A stretch of DNA of 64,000 nucleotides from Butyricicoccus pullicaecorum (GTDB lineage Bacteria; Bacillota; Clostridia; Oscillospirales; Butyricicoccaceae): the NCBI GenBank assembly GCA_018365995.1, contig JAGZIY010000013.1, positions 1-64,000 of the forward strand, read 5' to 3'. Below are positions 8,946 through 17,775 of this stretch, in pieces (positions within the stretch are counted from its first letter, which is position 1; each line of letters opens with the position of its first letter). The position numbers were made by a program, and so were the translations under genes. The notes below the pieces were generated by a model, which was given only the letters and a program-made list of their open reading frames with translations, was not told where the DNA came from and made no database searches.

Positions 8946-8977
8946 AAAAAAAGAGGCAGTTCCATATCAGAACTGCC
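8946..8977 (-). terminator. Minus-strand terminator just upstream of asnB
   Basis: GGCAGTTC arms (8955-8962 with 8970-8977) have a 7-base loop, and on the minus strand they are followed by TCTTTTTTT. It points away from asnB. No minus-strand gene that it could serve is visible to its right before rubrerythrin, which has its own terminator. Confidence 0.75.
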
Positions 8978-9019
8978 CTGCATAAAATATCAAGAACATA
9001 AAAAAGGAGTGTTTTGAGT

Positions 9020-10831
9020 ATGTGTGGTATTGCTGGAAGTATTGATTTTTCTCCCAATGCGTGTACGCCAGATGAATTGTCTGCCCACATGGCACAATGT
9101 CTGACCCCCGCAAATTCAAATCCAGCTGGTATTTATGAAGATCAGCTGATACGTCTAATACAGCAACATGAGATTGCTGCATCCGAGGACATACGTCCCC
9201 TGCAAAGTTCAGATGGAAATATAATATTGATTTATAACGGAGAGTTATATAACACCCAAGAACTGCGCCAACAGCTTTGCATGCTCGGATATACAGGATC
9301 TTCCGATGCAGAAATAATCCTGAACGCGTATCTGGCATGGGGAACGGACGCCTTTGAAAAATTTAACGGTGTCTATGCCTTTGCATTATGGGATAAACAG
9401 GCTGAACGCCTTACACTATGCCGCGACCGTTTGGGTATCAAGCCCTTATTCTATACACGGCAAAATCATCTGCTTGTCTTTGGTTCCGAAATCAAAGCCA
9501 TACTCTGTCATCCTGCCGTGGAACCCAAGTTAGATGAAGATGGGCTTCGCACGTTATTACTGCTTGGCCCAGCACGTCCACCATATTCCGGAGTCTTACA
9601 TGGAATCTTCTCTGTATTGCCCGGTCAATATCTTACGTTTGATAAAAATGGCCTGCAGCAAACCTTCTATTGGCAGCTCACGGCAAAAGAGCACACGGAT
9701 ACCTTGGAGCAGACGATTGCACATACCCGCTGGCTAGTCGAAGATGCTGCCGAGCGTCAGCGCAGTACAGAACTGTGTACCTTTCTATCCGGTGGTTTAG
9801 ATTCCTCTATTCTATCCATGCTCGCCTCTCGCTCTCTGAGCATGCTTGGGCAAAAGCTGCATACCTTCTCGGTTGACTATCCGGATAATGAAAAATATTT
9901 TACAAAAAGTATTTTTCAGCCAGATTATGATAATTTGTATATTCAGCAGATGACAGATGTTCTGCACACAGAACATCACAATATCCTTCTGACACAGAAT
10001 GAACTGGTCAATGCTCTAATACCCGCCACAGAGGCGCGGGGCTTTCCTGGTATGGCAGATATTGATGCCTCTCTCTTACGATTCTGTCAATCGGTTCGTG
10101 CACAAGGTTTTACAGTCTGTCAATCGGGAGAGTGTGCCGACGAATTGTTCGGCGGATACCCTTGGTATCATCACGAAGAAATGCTCTTTACAGACGGGTT
10201 CCCATGGTCATGCGCTACCAATCTGCGGCAATCGCTTGTACAAGACGGAATCCTGCGTGACAGTGAGGAGTTTGTTCATGCACATTATGAGCGAACCTGT
10301 CAATCCGCGCCCAAGCTGGACACTGATAGTCCTCTGGAAGCACGTATGCGGGAAATGTTCCTGCTCAATTTGCAATGGTTTATGGCAACACTCCTCGCAC
10401 GCAACGATCGCATGAGCACACATGCAGGGCTCACGGTTCGCGTTCCATTCTGCGATTACCGCATCGTTGAGTATGCTTACAATATGCCTTGGAAGTTCAA
10501 AGCACTGGAAGGACGGGAAAAAGGGATCCTCCGCAAAGCATTTGAACATGACCTTCCGAAAGAAATCGTCTGGCGCAAAAAAAGTCCCTATCCAAAAACG
10601 TGTTCACCGGAATACACGGCGCTTGTTGTAAAACTGCTGCGAGAAAAAATGCAGGATCCTACCTCGATTCTACCTGAGCTTTTTCAAAATCAGGCACTCG
10701 AAAATCTCATACAACATCCGGAACAACTCTGTACTCCGTGGTACGGACAACTTATGCGTGTACCTCAGATTTTTGCATACCTGCTCCAAATCGATTATTG
10801 GTTCCGCACCTATCATATTACCTTGATGTAA
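9020..10831 (+). CDS. asnB: Asparagine synthetase (AsnB type) with degenerate glutaminase domain
   Basis: This family makes asparagine from aspartate, ATP and glutamine-derived ammonia. The ATG at 9020 is chosen over a TTG at 9014 because Cys2 must become the N-terminal nucleophile (MCGIAGS). The synthetase half is normal: PP-loop SGGLDSS at about 257, SGECADELFGGYPW, and RVPFCD further on. The glutaminase half keeps Cys2, YNGELYN and SDAE. However, the usual RGPD motif reads ANSN, and the conserved H-x-R-L segment reads like QQHE, so glutamine binding may be altered. At 603 residues it matches the clostridial branch. It stands alone, with AAAAAGGAG as ribosome site. Confidence 0.85.
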   Translation: MCGIAGSIDFSPNACTPDELSAHMAQCLTPANSNPAGIYEDQLIRLIQQHEIAASEDIRPLQSSDGNIILIYNGELYNTQELRQQLCMLGYTGSSDAEIILNAYLAWGTDAFEKFNGVYAFALWDKQAERLTLCRDRLGIKPLFYTRQNHLLVFGSEIKAILCHPAVEPKLDEDGLRTLLLLGPARPPYSGVLHGIFSVLPGQYLTFDKNGLQQTFYWQLTAKEHTDTLEQTIAHTRWLVEDAAERQRSTELCTFLSGGLDSSILSMLASRSLSMLGQKLHTFSVDYPDNEKYFTKSIFQPDYDNLYIQQMTDVLHTEHHNILLTQNELVNALIPATEARGFPGMADIDASLLRFCQSVRAQGFTVCQSGECADELFGGYPWYHHEEMLFTDGFPWSCATNLRQSLVQDGILRDSEEFVHAHYERTCQSAPKLDTDSPLEARMREMFLLNLQWFMATLLARNDRMSTHAGLTVRVPFCDYRIVEYAYNMPWKFKALEGREKGILRKAFEHDLPKEIVWRKKSPYPKTCSPEYTALVVKLLREKMQDPTSILPELFQNQALENLIQHPEQLCTPWYGQLMRVPQIFAYLLQIDYWFRTYHITLM

Positions 10832-10836
10832 ATCAC

Positions 10837-10881
10837 AAAAAAAGAGACAGATGCAATTTTAGAGCATCTGTCTCTTTTTTG
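10837..10881. terminator. Bidirectional terminator between asnB and rubrerythrin
   Basis: A perfect 12-bp stem (10843-10854 with 10864-10875) has A-rich and T-rich flanks on both sides. It can end transcripts from asnB on the plus strand and from rubrerythrin on the minus strand. Confidence 0.92.
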
Positions 10882-10919
10882 TCATTCTATTCTCACGCTG
10901 TCCTGCTCCGAATCTGCCT

Positions 10920-11471
10920 TTACACAGGAATGGTGCATGAATCAAAGGACCCAATCGCCTCACAGACCGGACATACATCTAATCGATTCTCAAAAACCGC
11001 ACCGCAGAATACACAGCGATACCCTTGCTTATGCTGAATGGTCTCTTTCTCCACAGTTTCAGCATTTGCCCGCATCTGCTTATTCAGCTGTATCATAGCC
11101 TCCATAAATTGCTTTTCATGCGTTTTCTCAACCTGCGCCACACGTTCAAACAAAACCGCAAGGTCTTCAAACCCTTCTTCCCTTGCAACTCTGGCAAACT
11201 CTGGATACATATTCGACCATTCTTCGAACTCTCCAGTTGCTGCATTTCGCAGATTTTGCATATTTCCCTGAATGGGACCATGAAGGTTTGTATACCAAAT
11301 CTTTGCATGAATAGACTCATTTCCCGCCATTCTTTCAAACAGCTCTGCAATCTCAGACTGACCTTCTTTTCGTGCTTGTTCTGCAAAGTAAGTATATTTA
11401 TTACGTGCGATAGACTCACCAGCGAGTGCAGCCTTGATATTTTGCTCTGTTCTTGTACCTTTTAGATCCAT
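10920..11471 (-). CDS. Rubrerythrin
   Basis: A non-haem diiron protein that reduces hydrogen peroxide in anaerobes. Residues 1-140 are the ferritin-like helical domain, with ExxH iron ligands in ESIHAK and EKTHEK and a conserved AGESIARNKY start. The C-terminal rubredoxin-like domain has CVFC and CPVC cysteine pairs for one iron. The length of 183 residues is typical. ATG 11471 is preceded by GGGAGG at eight bases; a TTG at 11474 is less likely. It lies downstream of ftsH but behind the ftsH terminator, so it probably has its own promoter. It points to an anaerobe that meets oxygen. Confidence 0.95.
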   Translation of the reverse strand: MDLKGTRTEQNIKAALAGESIARNKYTYFAEQARKEGQSEIAELFERMAGNESIHAKIWYTNLHGPIQGNMQNLRNAATGEFEEWSNMYPEFARVAREEGFEDLAVLFERVAQVEKTHEKQFMEAMIQLNKQMRANAETVEKETIQHKQGYRCVFCGAVFENRLDVCPVCEAIGSFDSCTIPV

Positions 11472-11554
11472 CAATCGATCCTCCCTAATTGATAAGAGTT
11501 ATTATCTTTATGATAATTCACATACCCTAAAATGTCAATCAGTTTTTCTGCAAA

Positions 11555-11583
11555 CAGGGGCATATCCACCGGATATGCCCCTG
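11555..11583 (-). terminator. Terminator after ftsH
   Basis: A 13-bp stem (11555-11567 with 11571-11583) has a 3-base loop, then TTTG and a mixed tract on the minus strand. It lies five bases past the ftsH stop. Confidence 0.75.
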
Positions 11584-11588
11584 CCAAT

Positions 11589-13433
11589 TTATTCTTCTGA
11601 TTTCGCCTCTTCCAACTTTGGGTTCTCCAATAGCCTCATAAATTCGTCACCTGTAATAGTTTCATAATCATAAAGATGCTTAGAGAGTGCATGCAGCTTA
11701 TCTATATTTTCACTTAACAGCTGCTTCGCCTTATCATATTGCTTACGCACCATCGCCACAACCATACGATCGATTTCTGAGGCGGTCTGGTCTGCACAAG
11801 CCATGGAAGCATCTCCGCCCAGATAAGCATTGTGTACTTGTTCAAACGCAACCATACCAAATTCATCACTCATACCATAACGTGAAATCATAGCGCGTGC
11901 CAAGCGTGTTGCCTGCTCAATATCATTCGATGCACCTGTTGTGATAGAGTGAAGCGCCAGTTCTTCTGCCGCGCGTCCACCGGTCAGCGTTGCGATCTTA
12001 TTTTCCAGTTCCTCACGGCTCATCAGATTGTGCTCCTCCTGCTCTACCTGCATGGTATAGCCCAGTGCACCAGAGGTTCTAGGAATAATCGTAATCTTTG
12101 TGACAGGTGCAGAATGACTTTGCAGTGCTGCTACCAGCGCATGCCCAACCTCATGATAAGATACGATCAACTTTTCCTTGTTAGACAGAATTTTGTTCTT
12201 TTTCTGATAGCCCGCAATTACAACCTCAACACTTTCTTCTAAATCAGACTGTGCAACCTGATCGCGTCCAGAGCGTACTGCCCGAAGCGCTGCCTCGTTG
12301 ACCATATTGGCAAGTTCTGCACCAGATGCCCCTGCTGCCATACGTGCAATGGCGCTGAAATCCAGATTGGGCTCACACTTGACCTTTTGTGCATGCACAC
12401 GCAAAATGGCTTCACGGCCAATCAAGTCAGGCAGTTCCACTGGTACACGACGATCAAAGCGTCCCGGGCGCAGCAGTGCTGGGTCAAGAGATTCCGGACG
12501 GTTGGTCGCAGCCAAAATAACAACGCCCTTACTTCCATCGAATCCATCCATTTCTGTCAGAAGCTGATTGAGTGTTTGTTCACGCTCATCGTTTCCGCCC
12601 ATTCCGCCAGCACCCTCACGTTTCTTGCCAATGGTATCGATCTCATCAATAAATACAATGCAAGGTGCTTTCTCGCCTGCCTGCTTAAATAAATCTCGTA
12701 CCTTTGCCGCACCCATACCAACAAACATCTCTACAAATTCAGATCCTGAAATAGAGAAGAATGGTACATTTGCCTCGCCTGCCACTGCTTTTGCAAGCAG
12801 GGTTTTACCAGTGCCCGGAGGGCCAACCAGCAAAGCACCCTTTGGAATATGTGCTCCAATATCGGTATAGCGCTGTGGATTATGCAGGAAATCCACAATC
12901 TCTGTCAATAGTTCCTTTGCTTCATCCTCTCCCTGAACATCTGCAAAATGAATACCTGTTTCTGAAGCTACATAAACCTTGGCATTGGACTTTCCAAAAC
13001 TCATCATTCCGGAGCCGACCTTTTTCTGCATAGAGCGGGTCATCCACATACCAAAGCCAATAATGATAATAAACGGCAAAACTGCGGTCAAAAATGGAGA
13101 GGGTGCGGTTGGCCAAATCTTTGTAAAATCCACATTGGAGTCCAACAAACGATGAACCAAATCCGGATCATCTACCAATGCCGTAACATAGACCTGTTCC
13201 CGCTTTTGATCTTCATCTTTCACAGTAAATACAATCCGGTTATCCTTGCTTTGAATCTCAGCCTGCGCAATCTTCCCCTGTTCTGCCATTCCAACAAATT
13301 CATTATAGGTTACATTCTTGGTCTTTGGCGCAATCAGACTGGGAAGAAGCAGATTTCCTATCAGCAGCAGCGCAATCGCAATGCTGTAAAAATACAAAAT
13401 GCGCTTGCGGTCGGGCTGTTTTACTTCTTTCAT
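11589..13433 (-). CDS. ftsH: ATP-dependent zinc metalloprotease FtsH
   Basis: A membrane-bound AAA+ protease that degrades misfolded membrane proteins and regulators. Two membrane helices (about 14-34 and 102-122) flank an extracytoplasmic FtsH-ext domain. The AAA domain has Walker A GPPGTGKT (about 205), Walker B IVFIDEID and the arginine-rich LRPGRFDRRV. The peptidase zinc site is HEVGH at about 427. The length of 614 residues is usual. GAGGAAG lies seven bases before the ATG. It forms a single-gene unit next to the origin, as in many Firmicutes. Confidence 0.97.
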   Translation of the reverse strand: MKEVKQPDRKRILYFYSIAIALLLIGNLLLPSLIAPKTKNVTYNEFVGMAEQGKIAQAEIQSKDNRIVFTVKDEDQKREQVYVTALVDDPDLVHRLLDSNVDFTKIWPTAPSPFLTAVLPFIIIIGFGMWMTRSMQKKVGSGMMSFGKSNAKVYVASETGIHFADVQGEDEAKELLTEIVDFLHNPQRYTDIGAHIPKGALLVGPPGTGKTLLAKAVAGEANVPFFSISGSEFVEMFVGMGAAKVRDLFKQAGEKAPCIVFIDEIDTIGKKREGAGGMGGNDEREQTLNQLLTEMDGFDGSKGVVILAATNRPESLDPALLRPGRFDRRVPVELPDLIGREAILRVHAQKVKCEPNLDFSAIARMAAGASGAELANMVNEAALRAVRSGRDQVAQSDLEESVEVVIAGYQKKNKILSNKEKLIVSYHEVGHALVAALQSHSAPVTKITIIPRTSGALGYTMQVEQEEHNLMSREELENKIATLTGGRAAEELALHSITTGASNDIEQATRLARAMISRYGMSDEFGMVAFEQVHNAYLGGDASMACADQTASEIDRMVVAMVRKQYDKAKQLLSENIDKLHALSKHLYDYETITGDEFMRLLENPKLEEAKSEE

Positions 13434-13832
13434 ATTACACTTCCTCTTCTTCCGGACAAGACATGTTGTCCCTGCTAATCTTACAAAAATAACCCCTTAC
13501 AAAAGACTGTCTCCCCGGCAGCTGCTGCAATCACAGATGTCTGTACTGCTTTAGGAAAGCATAAGCCCACTGCACTGTGCTATTTTTTATTTTATTATAA
13601 CAGAAGATTATGTCAGGAATACGGAATTTTTTTGAACGCACTGTAAAACAGCTGTATACTTCTCTGGTGTTTCACGTGAAACATCAGAGAAAAGCGCCGA
13701 AAATCTGTTTTTCCTATATTCCCCACACACACTATATATCCCCTGCATTTCTCAGGCTGCACGCACATAGAATAAAGCATCTCTGCGATTTCATCGGCAG
13801 ATTTTATTATCATATAAGGAGCTGATTATTGA
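13434..13832. other. Intergenic region between ftsH and the SleC-like operon
   Basis: Divergent genes start on both sides, so promoters for both must lie here, though I could not assign clear boxes. It holds the inverted repeat GGACAA-6-TTGTCC at 13454-13471 in the ftsH leader and a parS site at 13668. No gene is supported. Confidence 0.6.
13668..13683. promoter_or_regulatory. parS centromere site 1
   Basis: TGTTTCACGTGAAACA is a perfect 16-base palindrome that matches the Firmicute parS consensus bound by ParB/Spo0J. The symmetry extends outward to TTCTCTG and CAGAGAA, giving an almost perfect 32-base palindrome. Confidence 0.95.
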
Positions 13833-14249
13833 ATGCCAGATTCTCCAAAACCCTTCGGATCCCTTATTGTTTCTGCAACGACTGCCCTCGGAACCGTTCC
13901 ACTACCAAATGCACTGGTTACGGTATACGCTCAAAATGAAGGCAATCCCGTACTCTATCGCACTGTGCGTACCGATGCTTCTGGTCTCTCTCCTGTTATG
14001 GAGCTGCCCGCACCTGCGCTGGCGGACTCTCTCAAACCAGACCAGCCGCTTCCCTACTTCAACTATTCTGTTAAAGTAGATCTTCCAAATTATCAATCCG
14101 TGGAGGTGCGTGATATTTCTATTTTCCCCGGCATTATATCCACGCTCCCCATCTCCCTATCTCCTGAAACCTCTTCGCAAGCGCCTACCCGTGTCAATAT
14201 TCTTCCGCAGGAGACGCTCAATACACCTGTCGAAAAGGAGAAACACTAA
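13833..14249 (+). CDS. SleC N-terminal-domain-like protein (beta-sandwich, spore-associated)
   Basis: A protein of 138 residues without signal peptide. It begins GSLIVSATTALGTVPLPNA and contains a V-R-T-D-x-S-G turn and YSVKVDLPNYQSVEVRDISI. This pattern is that of the small carboxypeptidase-regulatory-like sandwich at the N-terminus of the clostridial spore cortex hydrolase SleC. It is the first gene of three; its TAA overlaps the next ATG (TAATG), so translation is coupled. The role, assembly or targeting of the next protein, is inferred from SleC architecture. Confidence 0.7.
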   Translation: MPDSPKPFGSLIVSATTALGTVPLPNALVTVYAQNEGNPVLYRTVRTDASGLSPVMELPAPALADSLKPDQPLPYFNYSVKVDLPNYQSVEVRDISIFPGIISTLPISLSPETSSQAPTRVNILPQETLNTPVEKEKH

Positions 14250-15613
14250 TGGCTCTACCCACGATCCCTGAAATGATCACTGTACATTTAGGACGTCCAG
14301 ACGATCCTACTGCGCGCAACGTAACCGTCCCTTTTCCCGATTACATCAAAAATGTTGCTTCCTCTGAAATCTATCCCACATGGCCGGAAAATGCAATCCG
14401 TGCCAATATTTATGCGCAAGTATCCTTTGCACTCAACCGCATCTATACCGAATGGTATCGCTCACAGGGCTATGATTTTGATATCACAAATTCTACTGCC
14501 TTCGATCAGGCATATGTAGATGGACGTGAAATTTTCGATAATATTGCTGATATTGTAGATGAGATCTTCGACGATTATCTCACGCGCCCCGGCTCCGTAG
14601 AACCACTATTTGCACAATATTGCAACGGAACAACAGTAACCTGTGACGGTCTCAGCCAATGGGGCACAGTTCCTCTTGCAGAGGAGGGTAAAACCCCCTA
14701 CGAAATTTTAACTACCTTCTATGGAGATAATTTGAACATTGTACGCAATACACCAGTAGCTCCCAATATTGGTTCCTATCCGGGGACACCACTTCAGCTT
14801 GGTGACTTTTCAGATGCTGTACGCACAATACAGCTGCGTCTCAATCGCATTTCCAATAATTACCCTGCGATTCCAAAAATTTATCCCATCAACGCCTCTT
14901 ATGACCAAAGTACGGTAGAAGCTGTAAAGGCCTTTCAAAAAATTTTTAATCTAACCCCAGATGGCATTGTTGGAAAAAATACATGGTATCGTATTGCATA
15001 TCTCTATGCTGCCATTACCAAGCTTGCCGAGTTGTCCAGCGAAGGACTCCGACTGGAAGATGTAACAGAAATATTCCCTGCTTACCTACGCCTTGGTGAT
15101 AAGGGCGAAGCTGTTTCCACGATTCAATATTATTTGTCTGTAATTGCTGCCTTCTATCCAAATCTGATTCCCGTTACCATTGATGGGGACTTTGGGCAAC
15201 AGACAGAAAATGCTGTCAAGGCATTTCAAAAGCAATATGGTCTTGCTGTTGATGGGATCGTTGGAGCCGAGACTTGGGAACGCATGAATACAGTCTACAA
15301 TGACATTCAGTCCTCTCTTCCCGACTGGGCTTCCCGTGACTCTGTTCCATTGTTTCCGCGTCGATTGGTGGAAGGCATGTCCGGTGATGATGTCCGGCAA
15401 GTACAAATGTGGCTCAATACCCTGTCAACCAGCTATCCGGAAATCAACGAACTTCCTGTCACTGGTTACTTTGGCAGTCTGACAGAGGCAGATGTTTTGA
15501 CTGCGCAAACACTCTTTGGAATCACACCCTCTGGAATTGTTGGCCCCCTTACTTGGGAAGCGCTCGCACAACAGTCTCAACGCTTACAGTCAAACTCGGA
15601 GGTGTCACAATGA
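14249..15613 (+). CDS. SleC-like spore cortex protein with three peptidoglycan-binding domains
   Basis: A protein of 454 residues. Residues 1-150 (TVHLGRPDDPTARNVTVPF, then NVASSEIYPTWPENAIRANI) resemble the central SpoIID/SleC-type region, thought to act on peptidoglycan. Three peptidoglycan_binding_1 domains follow at about 185-250, 270-345 and 365-440, each with the D-G-I-V-G or S-G-I-V-G signature and a W at the end. There is no signal peptide, as expected of proteins made in the mother cell or forespore. The start overlaps the previous stop, and its TGA overlaps the next ATG. It is likely involved in cortex lysis or spore coat assembly; whether it is catalytic is not shown. Confidence 0.75.
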   Translation: MALPTIPEMITVHLGRPDDPTARNVTVPFPDYIKNVASSEIYPTWPENAIRANIYAQVSFALNRIYTEWYRSQGYDFDITNSTAFDQAYVDGREIFDNIADIVDEIFDDYLTRPGSVEPLFAQYCNGTTVTCDGLSQWGTVPLAEEGKTPYEILTTFYGDNLNIVRNTPVAPNIGSYPGTPLQLGDFSDAVRTIQLRLNRISNNYPAIPKIYPINASYDQSTVEAVKAFQKIFNLTPDGIVGKNTWYRIAYLYAAITKLAELSSEGLRLEDVTEIFPAYLRLGDKGEAVSTIQYYLSVIAAFYPNLIPVTIDGDFGQQTENAVKAFQKQYGLAVDGIVGAETWERMNTVYNDIQSSLPDWASRDSVPLFPRRLVEGMSGDDVRQVQMWLNTLSTSYPEINELPVTGYFGSLTEADVLTAQTLFGITPSGIVGPLTWEALAQQSQRLQSNSEVSQ

Positions 15614-15876
15614 AACAAGAACCTTTTTCCTATATTCTTCCAGAGCCACTCTATATTGGCTGTGAAAACAACGAGGTATGGCTTTTACAGGCAATGTTGG
15701 CTGCCATCTCACGTCACTATGTCAATCTTCCCCAGCCCTCCCTAAATGGTGTCTATGATGAGCCCACAGCAGAAGCTGTTAAGCGCATACAGCGTTCCTT
15801 GGGGATTACCGACACAGGAGAAACAAATCAGGAAACATGGGATCATATTATCCTGCTATTTTGCTGCTGGCGCTGA
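15610..15876 (+). CDS. Small peptidoglycan-binding domain protein
   Basis: A protein of 88 residues that is essentially one peptidoglycan_binding_1 domain (PSLNGVYDEPTAEAVKRIQ, then LGITDTGETNQETW). ATG 15610 overlaps the stop of the previous gene in ATGA, so it is translated with it. A longer in-frame reading starts upstream inside the previous gene and is not credible. The ending LLFCCWR carries two adjacent cysteines. It probably works with the two preceding SleC-like proteins. Confidence 0.75.
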   Translation: MKQEPFSYILPEPLYIGCENNEVWLLQAMLAAISRHYVNLPQPSLNGVYDEPTAEAVKRIQRSLGITDTGETNQETWDHIILLFCCWR

Positions 15877-15879
15877 TAG

Positions 15880-15895
15880 TGTTTCACGTGAAACA
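15880..15895. promoter_or_regulatory. parS centromere site 2
   Basis: A perfect TGTTTCACGTGAAACA, with symmetry extending to AG and CT, lies three bases after the stop of the peptidoglycan-binding gene. Confidence 0.95.
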
Positions 15896-15911
15896 CTGCT
15901 GCAAGATCAAA

Positions 15912-15949
15912 AAAACCGCCTGAACGTGTCCAAACGTTTAGGCGGTTTT
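15912..15949. terminator. Bidirectional terminator between the SleC-like operon and putP
   Basis: A 15-base stem (15912-15926 with 15935-15949, one mismatch) begins with AAAA and ends with TTTT. It serves the two convergent units. Confidence 0.88.
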
Positions 15950-15968
15950 CCTCTGTGATCTTTTATTA

Positions 15969-17513
15969 TTATCGCTGTGCATTCAGCACTTTGACCTGAT
16001 CGAACTCATCTAAAATAGCCTGTTCCGGTGCAGGGGTTATCAAACTGACCACCCAAATTACCAGACAAGCAGCTACAAAGGCGGGCATCAATTCGTAGAT
16101 GTTCCACAGTCCGCCCAAAGGTCGTACCCAATACTTCCAAACAAAAACCATTACACCGCCGGTCAGCATGCCCGCGATTGCACCATAACGGTTTGTTCTG
16201 CGCCAAAACAACGCAAACATTACCACCGGTCCAAATGCAGCGCCAAAGCCAGCCCACGCAAAAGATACAATGGCAAAAACCGAGCTGTTTGGGTCACGTG
16301 CTAAGAAAATACCAATTACCGCAATCACAAGGAGCGCTGCACGCGCTGTATACATACTCTGCTTTGCATTCATCTTATGTCCCAGCACTCCCTGAATGAG
16401 GTTTTCTGACACAGAGGACGATGCTGCAAGCAGCTGAGAATCTGCTGTGGACATCGTAGACGCCAAGATACCTGCCAGAATCAATCCTGCCAATACAGCA
16501 AAGAAAATACCATTGTGGCTAAGCAAATCTGCAATACGTACAATAATAGTTTCTGAATCTGCACCAGTAAGTACCGGCAACTCTCCTGCTGCCGTCATTG
16601 CCAATCCGACGACACCAATAAATACTCCTATGATCAGAGAAATCACAACCCATACCGATGCGATGCGCCGAGAAATTCCCAATTTCTTCTCATCTTCAAT
16701 CGCCATAAAGCGCAGCAAGATATGCGGCATACCAAAATATCCAAGCCCCCAGCACAGCATAGAAAATCGATTAAGCATACCATAGGCAGCTGCTGTTCCT
16801 GTCACTGGGTCATGTGTCAGGCTCATACTGAAATACCCGGGTAACGCGCGTGCATTATCCATCACGGCGTCCAATCCACCTGCGGTGTAAATGCCAAAAC
16901 CCAATACTACAATCAGCGCAACAGACATAATGATTGACTGAATAAAATCTGTCGTAGAAGCCGCAAGAAAGCCGCCTGTTGCGGTATATCCCACAATAAT
17001 AATGGCAGAAATCACCATTGCCCAAAAATAATCCACACCGAATAGGCTTGAAAACAGTTTTCCACAGGCAGCAAATCCCGATGCAGTATATGGTACAAAA
17101 AAGATTAGGATTACCAGAGCAGACAGACTCATGAGTACACCGCTTTTATCCCGAAAACGGTTGTGGAAAAAGTCCGGAATAGTAATAGAATTGTTTGCTA
17201 CATGAGAATATAGGCGGATACGCTTTGCAACAATCAGCCAGTTTACATAAGTACCAATTGCCAAACCAATCGCTGTCCAGCCCGCATCTGCGATGCCTGT
17301 GAGATATGCAAGCCCTGGCAGTCCCATGAGCAGCCATGAACTCATATCAGATGCCTCTGCACTCATTGCCGTTACAAGCGGTCCAAGCTTTCGTCCCCCC
17401 AGATAAAAGTCATCTGTATCATTGTTCTTTTTAGAGCAGGCGATACCAATGCCTAACATTGCGAGCAAATACACGATAATCGTGACTGAAATCCCAATCT
17501 GTGCACTTGTCAT
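15969..17513 (-). CDS. putP: Sodium/proline symporter (SSS family)
   Basis: An inner-membrane transporter that takes up proline with sodium. It has about 13 hydrophobic helices over 514 residues. Family signatures are FYLGGRKLGPLVTAMSAEASDMSSW near the start (conserved AGASDMSGW-like region) and GFAAAST-type GGFLAASTTDFIQ. ATG 17513 is chosen because AAAGGGG lies just upstream; a TTG at 17534 would put that ribosome site inside the gene. It is transcribed alone and has a hairpin-T8 terminator in front of it. Proline specificity is by family resemblance; other SSS substrates cannot be excluded. Confidence 0.9.
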   Translation of the reverse strand: MTSAQIGISVTIIVYLLAMLGIGIACSKKNNDTDDFYLGGRKLGPLVTAMSAEASDMSSWLLMGLPGLAYLTGIADAGWTAIGLAIGTYVNWLIVAKRIRLYSHVANNSITIPDFFHNRFRDKSGVLMSLSALVILIFFVPYTASGFAACGKLFSSLFGVDYFWAMVISAIIIVGYTATGGFLAASTTDFIQSIIMSVALIVVLGFGIYTAGGLDAVMDNARALPGYFSMSLTHDPVTGTAAAYGMLNRFSMLCWGLGYFGMPHILLRFMAIEDEKKLGISRRIASVWVVISLIIGVFIGVVGLAMTAAGELPVLTGADSETIIVRIADLLSHNGIFFAVLAGLILAGILASTMSTADSQLLAASSSVSENLIQGVLGHKMNAKQSMYTARAALLVIAVIGIFLARDPNSSVFAIVSFAWAGFGAAFGPVVMFALFWRRTNRYGAIAGMLTGGVMVFVWKYWVRPLGGLWNIYELMPAFVAACLVIWVVSLITPAPEQAILDEFDQVKVLNAQR

Positions 17514-17561
17514 GAAAAAATACCCCTTTCCCAAATTTTATCCTTCATGCCGCAAAACATA

Positions 17562-17587
17562 AAAAAAACTTGCGGCAGTATGCCGCA
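17562..17587 (-). terminator. Terminator ahead of putP
   Basis: TGCGGCA arms (17571-17577 with 17581-17587) have a 3-base loop and on the minus strand are followed by AGTTTTTTTT. It lies about 50 bases upstream of putP, downstream of the TetR gene terminator. It may be a second stop for read-through or an attenuator in the putP leader. Confidence 0.65.
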
Positions 17588-17717
17588 TTTTATGCAGTTG
17601 GCAATGAACTTGTGTGATCTACTCAAATCACGTGTTGTTTATTATATCACGAAAAAAAATAGACTGCAATGCAGAGTAAAGTATAGACTATATTCTATAC
17701 TTATTTTAATAAATATT

Positions 17718-17748
17718 AAAAAATCTCGATAATTTCGAGATTTTTTTT
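17718..17748. terminator. Terminator after the TetR gene
   Basis: AATCTCGA and TCGAGATT arms with a 5-base loop are flanked by A6 and T8, so it works on both strands. It lies just past the stop of the TetR gene. Confidence 0.85.
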
Positions 17749-17775
17749 AGAACTAAATTTAGACGTTTTATGAAA

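Noticed and set aside
8967..9338. Minus-strand frame over the start of asnB
   Set aside because: Antisense to the conserved MCGIAGS start of asnB and ends inside a terminator stem.
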